Shown piece after piece: positions 22,490 to 34,494 of a DNA stretch of 64,000 nucleotides. The notes beneath the pieces are model-generated. The model saw nothing but the letters and a program-made list of their open reading frames with translations. It ran no database searches and was not told where the DNA came from. This DNA comes from Takakia lepidozioides. Taxonomy: Eukaryota > Streptophyta > Takakiopsida > Takakiales > Takakiaceae. The position numbers and the translations under genes are program-made. How positions within the stretch are numbered: the first letter of the stretch is position 1; each line of letters starts with the position of its first letter. The stretch is from the NCBI GenBank assembly GCA_030704615.1, contig CM060731.1, positions 83,492,756 to 83,556,755 of the forward strand, given 5' to 3'.

Positions 22490-23539
22490 CTACACTGCCT
22501 GTGGTGTAGCAATTGTCTGCTTCTGTAGAATCGTGGTGCTCTTCACCCTGAGATCCTCCATTCCCCTAATTCTCTTCATCCCAGACAAACAAGAAGGCCT
22601 TGTTTGGAATAGTTGTAGGAAAGCTTGCAAGGCGTAAAGCATGAAAGTATGGTTGGCACATAATGGAACGGGTAAGTGAGTGTAAGCCTGTGGGGCTTGC
22701 AAATAGTGAGTGAGAGAGAATGTACTTTCACCCCGTCCGTCCTTGCGCCACTGCGTAAGAAGTAAAGCTAGCGTATAGTCTGTGATATCCGCCATAGCTA
22801 CAAAGCTATAGCTTTGATTGCCCCTCCCGTCGAGACGCTGGTTATTTGGAGCAACCCCTACTCTTCCGCTCATAACTTTTTTCATTTCTTGTTCTTGTTT
22901 CTTGGAGGGAACCACTTGCATGAAATTCATGTTTTGTTGCCTCATCGGGTAACTTCCCAATTTTACCCCCATCTGTTCACATTCCCACTTGGAATGCCCA
23001 CTAGGACAGCACATGTGGCAAAGGTCCCCCTTTGCTGTACGCGTAAAGGGTTCCGTTACCTGCCCCCTGGATGCATTAATGGTCCCGTAATTAGTTTCGG
23101 CTGATGTACCGGGTAGGTACTTTGACGACCCTGTTTGTCTTCTTGCATGATGGCGCCCGCTATCGCAGTTCATGCAATGCGGAGTGCTTTGCCCCTTAGG
23201 CCACGTGTTTGGATTCAAACACTCTCCCGTCTCCCTCTGTCCGCGTGGCATATTCTCCGAGTTTGACTTCCAAACTGTCTTTACACGTACCGGCCACTTT
23301 TCTGACATTAACCCGCGTCCACCTGTCACTGACCCTATGGACTGTGCAACCTGTGTGGGCTGTGTTGGGCTGTGACAGGCTGTGTCAAACTGTGGTGAGC
23401 TGAGATATGTTGTGTCAAACTGTGGTGGGTTGTGATATGCTGTGTTAAACTGTGGTGGGCTGTGATGGCTGTGTGAATACCCGTGTTCTCCGCTATGGCC
23501 ATACACATTCGGCTTTACGACAAGTGCTTCATGCTCCAT
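22490..23539 (-). CDS. Ty3 extra ORF, N-terminal part with zinc knuckle
   Basis: A 349-codon open frame that starts about 30 bp after the integrase frame ends. It begins with tandem HSPPQFNTAYH-type repeats (four copies of a 9-10 residue unit), then has CHMCCPSGHSKWEC, a CX2CX4HX4C knuckle. A helical segment follows (ADITDYTLALLLTQW). The zinc knuckle outside gag, in an ORF after integrase, is unusual. It could bind element RNA. No similarity to a retroviral envelope is visible (no signal peptide or membrane anchor). Confidence 0.55.
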   Translation of the reverse strand: MEHEALVVKPNVYGHSGEHGYSHSHHSPPQFNTAYHNPPQFDTTYLSSPQFDTACHSPTQPTQVAQSIGSVTGGRGLMSEKWPVRVKTVWKSNSENMPRGQRETGECLNPNTWPKGQSTPHCMNCDSGRHHARRQTGSSKYLPGTSAETNYGTINASRGQVTEPFTRTAKGDLCHMCCPSGHSKWECEQMGVKLGSYPMRQQNMNFMQVVPSKKQEQEMKKVMSGRVGVAPNNQRLDGRGNQSYSFVAMADITDYTLALLLTQWRKDGRGESTFSLTHYLQAPQAYTHLPVPLCANHTFMLYALQAFLQLFQTRPSCLSGMKRIRGMEDLRVKSTTILQKQTIATPQAV

Positions 23540-23569
23540 TGGTGTTACCAGTGTAGGCTGTGACGGTAT

Positions 23570-24755
23570 CTATGTTCCAAGATGTAAATCATGCTGCAAT
23601 GGTTTGTCATGGATACCACTGTATCCCTTCAACTTATTGGCATTGACTCTTCCAAGCATCTCCTTGTTAATGGTTTGTAACATGGATGTGTTATTATCAC
23701 ACATCTTCTGTATGACATAAGGTCCTTTCCATTGTGACTTAAGCTTAGAAGCTTTAATCTTTCCCTTCTTCTGCAACCATAGTACCAAATCTCACGTCTT
23801 AAAAGTCTTCAATTTACCTTCATCAAACTGATTCTTCCTCTTCATCTGAATTCTGGTCATGTTATCTGCTGCATCAGCACATACTTCTTCCACATGATAT
23901 AATTCATGTTTCCTGACTTTAATTGGATCCTCCAATTCCATTCTCCTTCCCCATTCAGTTCTCATGGTAGGTAATAAGAATTCTACTTGAAGCAAAGCTT
24001 CCATACCATAAACTAATTGGAATGGTGTATACTTGGTGGTGACTTTATATGAAGTCTTGTATGACCACAAAGCTGTCAACAGCTTTGTATCCCAATCCGT
24101 TCTGTTTGCATTGACTATCTTAGCCAAGATAGTGCATAGTATTTTGTTGGTGGCCTCTGCCTGCCCATTGCCCTGTGGGTAATAGGTTGTACTCTTCTTG
24201 TGCACAATCATGAACTCTTTAATCAATTAGTTCTATGGTCTCATTAATGAAATGACTTCCCTGGTCACTGATAAATTCCAGGGGACAGCCAAATCTTGTG
24301 AGTATGTTCTCATACATGAACCTCGCTGTGGACTTAGTTGTGTTGTCCCTCAGAGCCTTAGCTTCCACCCACTTTGTAGTATAATCAGTGGCTGTGATTA
24401 TATACTTGTTCTATGTATTCCTGGCTGGTGGATTAATTGGTCCAACAAAGTCTAGTCCCCATTTCTGAAATGGTTCAGTAGGCATCGTAGGATGCAAAGC
24501 CAACTTCCCAGATCTTTGCAAAGGTCCTAGCCTCTGACACCCATCACAACTCTTGCAATACTTGTGTACATCCTTGAACAAAGTAGGCCACCAATAACCT
24601 GCAAGTAGTATTTTTCTACTGGTAGTCTCCTCTCCAAAATGCCCTCTAGCCACTCCTTTATGAACTTCTTCCAAAAATGTATTTACTTCATGGTGGTACA
24701 AGCATCGTTTAAGAACTCCATAAGGTCCCAGCTTATATAATCTTCCCCCTATCAT
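23570..24755 (-). pseudogene. Ty3 integrase
   Basis: N-terminal zinc-binding motif: HKGVARGHF followed by CKSCDGCQRLG (HHCC). In the core, [12 protein letters not shown] gives the first [10 protein letters not shown] the second D, and PQGNGQAEATNK the E. The C-terminal part is KLKSQWKGPYVIQK and VNANKLKGYSG, and no chromodomain is evident. There are in-frame stops just before the first D (near 24,411), near 24,226 and near 23,790, so it is inactive. Confidence 0.85.
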
Positions 24756-24943
24756 AGTATATGGTAAAGCCTTGATAGCTATTCTTTTCCTTTGCTCCTT
24801 CCCAGAACTGGGTGGGCACTGACCATGAGTAAGGTAATATCTGATTGGCCACTGCCAATCTAACCAATCATCTGCACTTCCCTCACTTCCACGGCAAATA
24901 AACTCGCGTCAGGTAGTTGGTCATCTACTCCCGTGGCGGCCTC

Positions 24944-26434
24944 TCATGTTGAAAGGTGTGACAAGTGATCTGCCACAAGATGCAAACGGCCAGGCTTGTA
25001 AACAACTTTGAATTCAAACTCGTGCAAGATTATCATCCATCTTGCTATCCTACCACTTATCAAAGGCTTGTTCACCAAATAAATCAAAGCTTGATGATCC
25101 ATATAAAACATAAAATTCCTTCCCAATAGGTAATGCCTGAATTTCTTGACTGCATAAATCATTGCCAAAGCTTCTCTTTCAGTAGTGCTATAGTTCCTCG
25201 CCGCACTGTTCAACAATCTGCTAGCATAGTACATAGGTGAATCTATGTTTCCTATGACATTCTGGGCTAACACAGCTCCCAATGCTTCTCCTGAGGCATC
25301 ACAATGTACATGAAATACTACATGCCAGTGAGGGTTAATCAGCATAGGTGTAGTTGTTACTGACAATGTAAGTGCTTCAAATGCCTGCTGACATTTAGCT
25401 GTCCATGCAAATATTGCATCCTTCTTCAGAAGCTTGCTCAATGGAGCTGCCATCTGCGCATACCGTCTGACAAATCTTCTATAATAAGTAGTTTGTTCAA
25501 TGAACCTCCTTAGACCCTTAACATTACTTGGTGGTGGTGAGGCTTTAATAGCCTCTGTCTTTCTAGGATCCACAAGCAGTCCCTTCTTACACACAATGTG
25601 TCCCAGTAGTACCCCTGAGTTCACGCAAAAAGTACACTTTTCTAGATTCAGACCAGGACCTCTCATCCTGCATCTGGCCAAACATAACTCCAACTTCTGC
25701 AAGTGCTCATACTTAGAGCTGTACACACTGAAGTCATCTAAGAACACTTGCATAAAATCATCCAAATACTCATGGAAAGATTCACTTATCACTCTCTGGA
25801 AAGTTGCTGGTGCATTACAAAGTCCAAAAGGCATGACTTTGTATGCATAAGCACCCCAGTCAGTCATGAAAGCAGTCTTCCCCTGGTCTTTTTCCGCCAC
25901 TTGCACTTGGTTATACCCACTGAAGCCATCCATGAAAGAGTACATTTCATGGCCTGCCACAGTGTCCAGTACAACTTCTGTAAATGGCAAGGGAAAGGGA
26001 TCTTTCTTTGTACAAGCATTCAACTTTTTATAGTTCACACAAACTCTCAGTTTGCCATTCTTCTTGGGAACTATCACAATGGGTGACAACCAAGTTGTAT
26101 ACTCTATCGGGTTTATGAACTTAGCCTCAACCAACTTCTTGATCTCTTCCCCAACCTTCTGTGCATAGTTGGGATTCATCCTGTACCTTGCCTGTTTGAT
26201 TGGTATTGACCCTGGTTCTAGTTCAATCTTATGCTGGCAGATCTCAGGTGGTATCCCTTTCAGATCCTCATAGCTCCAAGCAAATACATCTTTGTATTTG
26301 AGAAACAGGCTCTTAGCTTCCTCAAAGAATTCTGGCTCCAAGTCAGCCCCTACTTTCACCATTCTTGGTTCCTCCTCCGTTCCCACATTCACTTCTCTCA
26401 CCTGCTCTTCAGCTGTGATTGTCCATCCAGCCAC
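24944..26434 (-). CDS. Ty3 reverse transcriptase-RNase H
   Basis: A 496-codon open frame without stops. RT signatures are WLSPIVIVPKKNGKLRVCVN (about residues 114-133), FMDGFSGYNQ (167-176), MPFGLCNAPATFQ (about 201-213) and the catalytic FLDD at 231-234. RNase H shows CDASGEALGAVLAQ (first acidic residue near 378), STTEREALAMIYA (E near 420), MDHQAL and a final ADHLSHLS. It would copy the element RNA into DNA inside the capsid. It is the best-preserved part of the element. Confidence 0.95.
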   Translation of the reverse strand: MAGWTITAEEQVREVNVGTEEEPRMVKVGADLEPEFFEEAKSLFLKYKDVFAWSYEDLKGIPPEICQHKIELEPGSIPIKQARYRMNPNYAQKVGEEIKKLVEAKFINPIEYTTWLSPIVIVPKKNGKLRVCVNYKKLNACTKKDPFPLPFTEVVLDTVAGHEMYSFMDGFSGYNQVQVAEKDQGKTAFMTDWGAYAYKVMPFGLCNAPATFQRVISESFHEYLDDFMQVFLDDFSVYSSKYEHLQKLELCLARCRMRGPGLNLEKCTFCVNSGVLLGHIVCKKGLLVDPRKTEAIKASPPPSNVKGLRRFIEQTTYYRRFVRRYAQMAAPLSKLLKKDAIFAWTAKCQQAFEALTLSVTTTPMLINPHWHVVFHVHCDASGEALGAVLAQNVIGNIDSPMYYASRLLNSAARNYSTTEREALAMIYAVKKFRHYLLGRNFMFYMDHQALIYLVNKPLISGRIARWMIILHEFEFKVVYKPGRLHLVADHLSHLST

Positions 26435-26895
26435 TACTTCATCCTATAGACTCATAGTGGCTGGTTCCTCTAGGATTTCTATTTCTCCCTCTCTTTCTTC
26501 ATAGAAATGTGGTGGGTAACTACTTGTTTCCCCCTCAATTGGTGTTGTTATTACTGCACCACAGCAGATACCTTTAAAGCAACTCAGGCCTCCCAGTTGC
26601 ATTTCTGCAACCTGCTCCCACTCTGGGTGTGCAGCAAACAGGGTAGCTTCCTGCTCCTCATCAAGTCCTCCCCTCTAGTCATACTCTCTGACTCCACGAG
26701 GTCTCCGTGTAGCAGGTAGCCTACTAGATTTCTTAGTGGTGACCTGTATCTTGTGCTTCCCATCATGCACAGTCAGTAACTGGGTAATCATGGAATACCC
26801 TGGCATGTTTCAGCCATGGTCGTCCCAGCAATAAGGAGTCTTCCATAACATCATCCATTTTCAACACAGTCACTGTGATCTTAAAGCATCTGAAT

Positions 26896-27246
26896 CTATA
26901 TCTTAACTCCTCTTATCAAGCCTAATGGTCGTACACTCCGTTGATCTGCCATTGTTACTGTGAATGGGGCTGGTTTCATGTTACTCAGACCAAGATTCTC
27001 CCTTAATTGATCTGTCATAATATTCACTCCTGAGCCTCCATCTATCAGTACACCAGTCAAGTCTGTGCTTCTAATTCTCAATTGGATTACTGGCATAGAA
27101 TCGTCAAAATCCATGACTGTTTCTCGCCCTTCAGGATTCACATTATAACTTGTCACCTTGCTGCTCAGGTCTGTGTTCTCTGTCACATGAGCAATCTGGT
27201 TGATTGCTTGATACAGCCTGTGCCTACAATGAGGTGCCACAGCCAA
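26896..27246 (-). CDS. Ty3 aspartic protease
   Basis: The retropepsin signature VLIDGGSGVNIM is present (active site D-G-G-S, a plant Tat/Athila variant of DTG/DSG), followed by LGLSNMKPAPFTVTMADQ and RPLGLI. It would cleave the polyprotein. The stretch between it and RT (26,440-26,890) contains linker sequence with stops. Confidence 0.8.
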   Translation of the reverse strand: MAVAPHCRHRLYQAINQIAHVTENTDLSSKVTSYNVNPEGRETVMDFDDSMPVIQLRIRSTDLTGVLIDGGSGVNIMTDQLRENLGLSNMKPAPFTVTMADQRSVRPLGLIRGVKI

Positions 27247-27288
27247 TAGCTGTCCAATGGTAATCTCAGCTTTGGATTGGCATATTAC

Positions 27289-29093
27289 TTAAGCCAAAGT
27301 CCCTTCATTACCCTGCACTTGTGAAGCCTCCTGCTTCACTTTCTCTTCACCTTCTTCATCTTCTCTTTCAGAGTCAGAAGAATCTGCCATAGGGATATGA
27401 GTATCCTTCTGCATTTCCCTTATATCAGCCACTTCCTTGTGCAGTTCCTTCTCATCTCTCCAAGCCTCATCATCTTCAGGCACATCACTGCCATCTTCAT
27501 TAACATCTTCTTCCTCATCCACTGGAGGTATTAGTTTAGCTTTGCTTCTGGTAACTATCATGGTACTTACTTCTGGTACAAAACATGGCATAACCATGTG
27601 AGATGCCACTACCGGGCCTTCATTCACAGGAGTTCTCATCTCATTTTGATGTCTGATCCAGAATGGACAGGCTGCTTGGCGATGTCCTGCCTGGTTACAA
27701 TAGTAACACAATTCTTCACCATTGGGTCCTCGCCCTTGGTCTGTTCTGGGATTATTTCTATAATCCTAATTCCCTAGCTGGTAATTCCCCCTTGGATTAC
27801 CCTGATAGTTGCCTCTGGGATTGCCTTGGTAATTCCCTCTTGGATTACCTCTCCCTGCCATACCATTGTTATATCCACCAGGCCTACCATAGTGGTCTTG
27901 ATCATTGTTTCTTCTTGGCTGGGGCTGCACTTGATGCACCCTCACTTGCCTAGGTTCTCTTGCAGCTGTCCTTATGTTGTAATAACAATTCTTAGTAGAA
28001 TGGTTATCCATTTTACAGATAGTACAGTGTTTCTCCTTCATGTGGCATTCAGCTGTGGTATAGCCTTCATTCTGGCATTTTGCACACCAAACACCCTTCC
28101 TCCAATGTTTCAGCCTCTGTGGATATTTTTTAAAGATTTCTTCTAGTCTTTTCTCATAGTTGTCCCTCCTTCTTCTTGCTCTTCCTCTTGAGCTCTTGCT
28201 CTTCTTCCTCATCTGACTCATCTTCAGAGTCCTCATCATCCCTTTTATCTCTCCTGAGCATTCCCAATTGCTCAATTCTGTTGGCCGTTTCGAATGCCTC
28301 TTCCACTGTATTATGGGGTAGGATATCTATTTTCTTTTGTAATTCCGGTTTTAGTCCACTTACAATCCAGGTCTTCTATAAGCCCGGTGCTGGTACAGCA
28401 GCCAGCTTTTTCATCATTAACTCCATCTTTTCCATGTACTCTTCAACAGTTTCATGCTTCTTTTGCCTTACTTGTTGTAAACTTCCATACACTTCATCCT
28501 CAGTTTTGCTTGTCCTAAACCTATTCAGGAATGTTGTACTAAGACCATTCTTGGTTTAGGAAATGATTATTAGGAAACCTTGCATACAATTCACTTGCTT
28601 TCTTGATAAGTGAACAAGGAAACAGTCTCATCTTGGCATCATCGCCATTCTCATTGTTCACAATACACATGTGCTCAAATTGGCTGATGTGTACATCAGG
28701 ATCCCTTTTTCCTGCATATATTGGAAAAGGTGGTTTTGCCCGTGTTGGAGGTACCGCCATCTGTGGCCCTACACCTTGCCCACTGATAGGTGCTGGTCCT
28801 TGCGGACCTGCTGTGGTGGAACTCCCACCAAGTGTTGGCCCCTAAGCACTCCCTGCTACTGGCCCCTCTGTACTTACAATATCCCCAGCTCCAGTTGCAC
28901 TACTTCCCACACTCCCTGTCCCCCCAGAGCCAGATCCAAGCTGCCCGCCTGATCCCCCTGAGCCGACACCTTCGTTGGCCTGTGATTCAAGTGCTCTACT
29001 TGATCCAGGTCCAACAGGTTGGGATGTCCTGGTTGTAGTCTCAACCTCAACTGTTGGGTCTACTTCTTCATACTCTTCATCTTCCAAATTCAT
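27289..29093 (-). pseudogene. Ty3 gag
   Basis: The N-terminus is Gly/Ser-rich (29,093-28,842). A retrotransposon gag domain follows at 28,760-28,539 (PPFPIYAGKRDPDVHISQFE, AKMRLFPCSLIKKASELYARF). A basic part then leads to zinc knuckles: CTICKMDNHSTKNC (near 28,010) and CYYCNQAGHRQAAC (near 27,700), with a degenerate CAKCQNEG knuckle before them. Between the knuckles is a triplicated GNPRGNYQ repeat (27,766-27,850). Stops near 28,842, 28,539 and 27,766 break the frame. The C-terminus is acidic. Confidence 0.8.
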
Positions 29094-29195
29094 CTATCTG
29101 TTTCCCTCTTCCAAGTTCTTCTCTTGGATTTCTTCTTCCTCATTCATATAACTCAACTGAAGTAGTGTTGGAGAGTCTAAACTCTCCGTTGGCTG

Positions 29196-29413
29196 AGGTT
29201 AGCTATTTCATGAGCACGAGCGGCATGAGCGGAGTAGCAAGACAATCGGTTTTCATGAGCAGAAGTACAAATTTTGGAAATAAAAAACATAAAAAACATT
29301 ATTTTTAATGGAATGTGTCAGAAAAAACCAATATAATATTCATTGTTTGAAGTAAAAATTGTAGTTTTGAGAGCCGTGCTCATGATATTTCGTCTTCCGC
29401 CCATGCAAATTCC
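29196..29413 (+). repeat. Isolated MULE B-type terminus
   Basis: Matches the B end of E1 in inverse orientation: AGGTTAGCTATTTCATGAGC, iterated motifs, AT-rich middle, and CATGATATTTCGTCTTCCGC. It stops within 20 bp after that motif, exactly where an A-type terminus begins. It lies against the Ty3 leader on its left. Confidence 0.75.
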
Positions 29414-29605
29414 GGGGGGTTGCTATTTCATGAGCGGCATGAGCATGAGCGGAAAAAAAAAAGCATGAGCGGGCCATTGTGTGTCCACGGAAATAGGGTT
29501 AGGAGGCACGGAAATAGGGTCATGTGGACTCGTCATAGCAATGGAATGCAACATTTTATTGCAAATTTGGTGGCAAGCCACGTCTATACAAGTGTGTCCT
29601 AACTG

Positions 29606-32000
29606 TCATAGCAGGAATGGGAACCTCTTTACTACACCCTCCGAGGAACTTGCCCCTCCTTCTTCCTCATCCCCCTCATCCCCCCCATCCTCCGAGCTCT
29701 GTGATGCATCGGTTGCACTATGCCTCTCAAAAATTCCGTCCTCTCCTTGGGGGACTGTCCACCTCACCTCCTGGGAATCTTCTGCCTCTTCTCCCCCACT
29801 TTCCTCAGCAGAATCCAAGACAAATCTACAAGCCCGACGGGCTCTAATAGCTGCTGCCTCCTCCCTCATCTTCATTTTCTTGAGGCTTGCCTCGTCTAAA
29901 ATCTGCTGTACACGACTAGGTTCGGAAGACCTCCTAATGGACACCGAAGCAAGCCGGGCAACATAAGTAGGAAGGATGTAGTTCCTTTCTGGACTAGGCA
30001 TGAAATCCCCCCTGGCAAAAAAAGGCACGTTCCTCCTGCCCATGAACTCCAGTGTAGACGTCCCTCCTGCAGTACTTGGCATCCTACAGTAAGAACAAAT
30101 CCACTTCAAGAATGTCAATACCAGCACAAGCAGAAAGGGTCTCTCAATGAAATAAGAGAGCGAAGGGAGGTGCCTCACGAAATCAGGAGGCAACTTACAA
30201 TGCGACCACTCACTCGTAAACCGGGGGCTCCTCAGCCTCGATCCCAACTTGTTCCTCCCCCTGCTCCTTCACGGATTTTTCCTCATCCTCTGAGGATGCC
30301 TCTTCCTCTTTTGGCAGACGTTCAGCCGCTGCAAGTTCCAAGTTGTGGAGGGCAGTATCTGGCTCGAAGGCAAACACATGCCTGTCGGACAACGTCCCTG
30401 CCCACATTGAAGCACCTAAGGAACAAAGCGGGCGGTTAATAGCTTACGGCATGCAAATTGCAATCGGGCCAGGGGACAAACTGAGCACGTGAAGGCTTAC
30501 CCGTGCCGCATGTGAGGTCAAGAATCCGCCCTTGGACATCCGAGCACGTCTCCATGAGGGTTTGGATGAAAGCAGGGCTCCGGGTCCGGCTGTACCGCCA
30601 CGGTTTGCCTGTCTTTGTGTCCTTCGGCATACTGGAGTGGGGCACATAGTTGTAGAGGACATTGTAGGTAACAAGGTCCACAGCGGCATCAACAAGACGA
30701 CCGTCGTTGCGGAATTTGAACGTAGACCCTCTCTTCACAAAGCAATATGCCTCAAACACCAATGTCTGCACATCCAACAAAAGAGGGATCAACTCCGGGA
30801 TCTAGTTTAGATACACCACAATATGAGGTGAATGCAATAGATTGATAACTTACACTTTGGCCCTCTGTTTGCAACCCCTGTGTATTGATGCAAAACCATT
30901 TTCTGAGGAGGACCGGGGTGACACTTTTCGGTGTCCATCTTGCCACAACATTCTCTGTGGTCTTCCCTCTTGAGGCAAGGACAACCACACATCCACTGTC
31001 ATCCAGGAGCATCCCCGCCAGCCCAAACCTGGCTTTCCAGTAGTCCTTAGTAAACCTGTTCCAGGTGAGGACAAAAACCAGGCCCTCCAGCAGCTCCCCA
31101 TCTGGAATGTCGAGGAGAATGATATCGCAAGCTCTCCCCACCTCAACCCGAGTGCTCTTGCAATCTGTGCTCACAGCCGTGAAGAATTCCATCATGGCTT
31201 CCAAACCAGGGGTGTCTTTAGGCTCTGTACCGGCAGCCCTCTTCTTGGCTTTCCCCTTCTGCTCCTCCAGAGACTTGCTGTGTGCCACCTTCTTCGCCCT
31301 GGCAGCCAGAGCGTCAAGGAAGCTCTCATTGACGCATTGGATGATGGTTGGGGGTTCTAGCTTTGGCCTGTGCGTAAACGTCACCACCGAATACCGCCGT
31401 GTAGGCTCGCCCTCAAATGCCAACTTCTTGGTAGAGCCAGTCCCAGTCCGAACTGACTTGGGAATCCGGATGACCGGTGACTTGGTAGCAGCAACAGCAG
31501 TCGCAGGACCTTGAACAAAGTCGTCGTCGGAGTCACTCCCTTGGGTCCCTTCCTGTGCCTCCTCCGGTGCCCCGATGGTTTTCTGTTTTTGGGGGGTTAC
31601 TGTACTCCCCTGTTTCCGTGTCCTTTTCTTTTGGCCTTTATTCTTCTCATTCAATTTCTCCTGAATTCCTGCCTGAGCAAGCTCTGCCGCTTTCCTGGAG
31701 TTCGCAAGCGCTTTTGCCTCCTTTGGACCCAGCGGAGGCAGCGGAGCCCGGTTTCGTCGGGCCTCAGCATCCAGCTTCAATTGAAACTCGGATGGGTCAA
31801 GCAAGCCGGGCGGAAGGTCCACATACCAAGGGCAATCACGCAAATGTTCCAGATGCCACTCCTTCACAATAACGTCAGTGTACATGGAGTCAGCCCCAGG
31901 GTTCCTCCATGCTAGGAAGAATGGTGGCTCGAAGGATAGATGACCTTTCTCCAAAAGGGACAACTTGCAGTACCTGCATTCATGAAAAACACATAATGAG
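29606..32000 (-). CDS. E2 cargo gene, methyltransferase-like exons
   Basis: These are the same exons as E1 905-3277 but without the frame breaks. One exon is open through YCKLSLLEKGHLSFEPP, the basic linker, ACDIILLDIPDGELLEGL and WNRFTKDYWKA to GQSV. The next gives FVKRGSTFKF (arginine where E1 has a stop) and GRILDLTCGTG. The next gives ASMWAGTLSDRHVFAFEPD. The last is an acidic tail extended to KRFPFLL. LDIPDG sits where beta-class DNA methyltransferases have DPPY, so the aromatic residue that stacks on the flipped base is absent. Whether it can methylate DNA is unknown. Confidence 0.65.
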
Positions 32001-32009
32001 GTCCCTGAA

Positions 32010-32745
32010 CTGGAAATTCGGCACCATTTTCCCAGGTTGGGGCGGAACTGACTCGGCCTGGAACTGGAAAAATGGCGCCGAATTTCGGTTTTCGGTGCCA
32101 GCCACCCTAGGGTCTTAGCCATTTTGGGAGCATGAACTGGAAATTTGGCACCATTTTCCCAGGTCCGGGCCGAAAATGGCTAAGTCCCAGAACTGACTGG
32201 GCCTGCAACTGGAAAAATGGCGCCGAATTTCGGCTTTCGGTGCCAGCCACCCTAGGGACTTAGCCATTTTGGGAGCCTTGAACTGGAAATTCGGCGCCAT
32301 TTTCCCAGGTCCGGCCCAGAAATGGCCAAGTCCCAGAACTGACTGGGCCTGCAACTGGAAAAATGGCGCCGAATTTCGGCTTTCGGTGCCAGCCACCGTA
32401 GGGTCTTAGCCATTTTGGGAGCATGAACTGGAAATTCGGCGCCATTTTCCCAGGTCCGGGCCGGAAATGGCTAAGTCCCAGAACTGACTGGGCCTGGAAC
32501 TGGAAAAATGGCGCCGAATTTCGGTTTTCGGTGCCAGCCACCCTAGGGACTTGAACTTGAAATTCAGCGCCATTTTCCAAGTTTCGGGCCAAAAATGGCT
32601 AAGTCCTAGAACTGACTGGGCTTGCAACAGGAAAAATGGCGCCGAATTTCGGTTTTCGGTGCCAGCCACCCTAGGGACTTGGCCATTTTGGGAGCCATTA
32701 ACTGTAAATTCGGCGCCATTTTTCCAAGGACTTCTTCACAAGTAA
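32010..32745. repeat. Palindrome array in E2 intron
   Basis: Five to six modules of about 120 bp with GGAAAAATGGCGCC/GAATTTC dyads, separated by GCCAGCCACCCTAGGGACTT and GAACTGACTGGGCCTG. Same intron as in E1 (3300-3990). Confidence 0.85.
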
Positions 32746-32789
32746 TTTTCATGCGCCAGATGAGGCCTCTAACATCCTAAAATGTAAGG

Positions 32790-34056
32790 ACTTGAAAGGA
32801 AGGCATCGCGTATGTACCTGTACAGAAGGCGCATTGCTGCTTTGTCAGCGTTCGGCTGGTCGGTGAACTCGTGGCTCCGGCGGGCATGGGGTATCTCCCG
32901 AAAGAATAGGTCGGTTTTGTACAACAGAAAGTACCTCGTCACATAGTCGCGTAGGCTCTCTGCTGCACCAGAATTCTCCAGCTTGAACTGATGTGCTTGT
33001 GTGTCCAACTGCTCTTGCGCATTCGTCGTCACCTGTGGAGATTCTCCATCAAATCGCTTAATACAATAAATCCACCCCCTACAAGAGTAGAAGCGCCAAA
33101 TGAAGCATGGGGAAGTACCTGAAACCACCATGTCATGCGGTTCATCCACATGTCGAATGTGGGGTCAGACAGTTTGTCGGGTTTGGGGAAGCTCCACATG
33201 TCCCTTGTACTTTGGGAACCATTCCAGATTTGGAGCCACCGGGTCTGTCCAACCACCCAGCATATTAGTAAGCACCAAACACCACAAAAACGAGTTGTTG
33301 CCACAACAATTTGGTTAAGAATGTATCACCTTTTCTGTTGCATCCACACAGGATGTGGCTAGACGATGGAGCTTCTCCAATGTCATCGTGGGCTTCAGAG
33401 CGCGGGAGTAGTGCTTCCCCACCTCCACCAGAAAGTCGGCACCAAGGGCGGGATCAGCTATGGCCACGTACTTTACCATCCGCGACTTGTACTTTATGCG
33501 GGCCTTCGCCTCCGCAGCTTTGAGATACGATTCCAGTGCTGGGAGGGTTAGTTTCTTCTCCTCTGACTCCATGTAGAACCTCCGCGCATGTGCCAAATCA
33601 TGCTGAATTTTCGTCTGTCAAGAATGCGCACATAAGATTAGAAATCCCGGTCAACATTTTTTTTTCTTTTGGGGGACTAGAGACAGATTAGCTAAACAAA
33701 ACAGTAAGAGCTTTACCCGAAATATGTAGTCCACCATGGCGTCCACGCTCAGCCTATACCAAGTTCTGTCTGCCTTTGCCTCCAACTTGCGCAGGAGGTC
33801 GGCACTTAGCGAATTGGCAAACTCTTGCACCCCCTGCTTCCCGACGTCCTTCACTCGGAAGAGCATATGGGACAAGTTGGTGGCAATGAAGGCATTCTCA
33901 GTCACCCTGCAATGCCACATTCCCATCAAACAATACTGAAATGGGAATTTGCAACATATATGAGGATTCGCAATGAAATGACTTACAAATTTAAAGTCCA
34001 AAAGCAAGAGGCGTTGCAACTTACGAGTTGATGTCCGCCATTGCAGCTTTGAGAAG
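32790..34056 (-). CDS. E2 cargo gene, middle exons
   Basis: Equivalent to E1 3990-5250. The exon with ESLRDYVTRYFLLYKTDLFF and HEFTDQPNADKAAMRLLYRY is open here (glutamines at the E1 stops). Then follow the exons with TRWLQIWNGSQSTRDMWSF, EVGKHYSRALKP and VTENAFIATNLSHMLFRV. The gene stops at the start of the ParB exon, where E3 begins at 34,057. No named domain. Confidence 0.6.
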
Positions 34057-34494
34057 AGGTTTGCTATTTCATGAGCATGAGCGGCATGAGCGGCATGAGC
34101 AGAGTAGTAAGACAATCAGTTTTCATGAGCAGAAGTACAAATTTCGAAAATAAAAAACAATAAAAAACAATAAAAAACAATAATTTAATGCAATGTGTCA
34201 GGAAAAACAAATATATTATTCGGCCCCTTGAAGGGAAAATTGCAGTTTTGACAGTTGTGCTCATGATATTTCGTCTTCCGCTCATGCCAATTCCCAGCGA
34301 CATGTGCAAATATGGCGCCGAATTTCGCGGTAATAGGGTCCGTAACCTGAAAAAACGGCGACGTATTTCGCGGTAATAGGTCTCTCTGGCGAAAAATGGT
34401 GCCGAATTCCGCGGCTATAGGTCCCCTCATGACAGGTAATTCGGCGCCATTTTTCCAGTGCATGTTCGGACTTAGCCAGTTTTCGGCGCCCGTA

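Larger units (their letters stand above)
20699..29195 (-). mobile_element. Ty3-type LTR retrotransposon, internal region, with extra ORF
   Basis: Minus-strand order is gag, protease, RT-RNase H, integrase, then a further coding region of almost 3 kb. This order of pol and an additional ORF between pol and the 3' end fits the Tat/Athila branch. I see no LTR on either side: the left side is cut by the CACTA element at 20,698, and the right side by a MULE terminus at 29,196, about 100 bp upstream of gag. Stops in gag and integrase show that it is dead. Confidence 0.85.
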
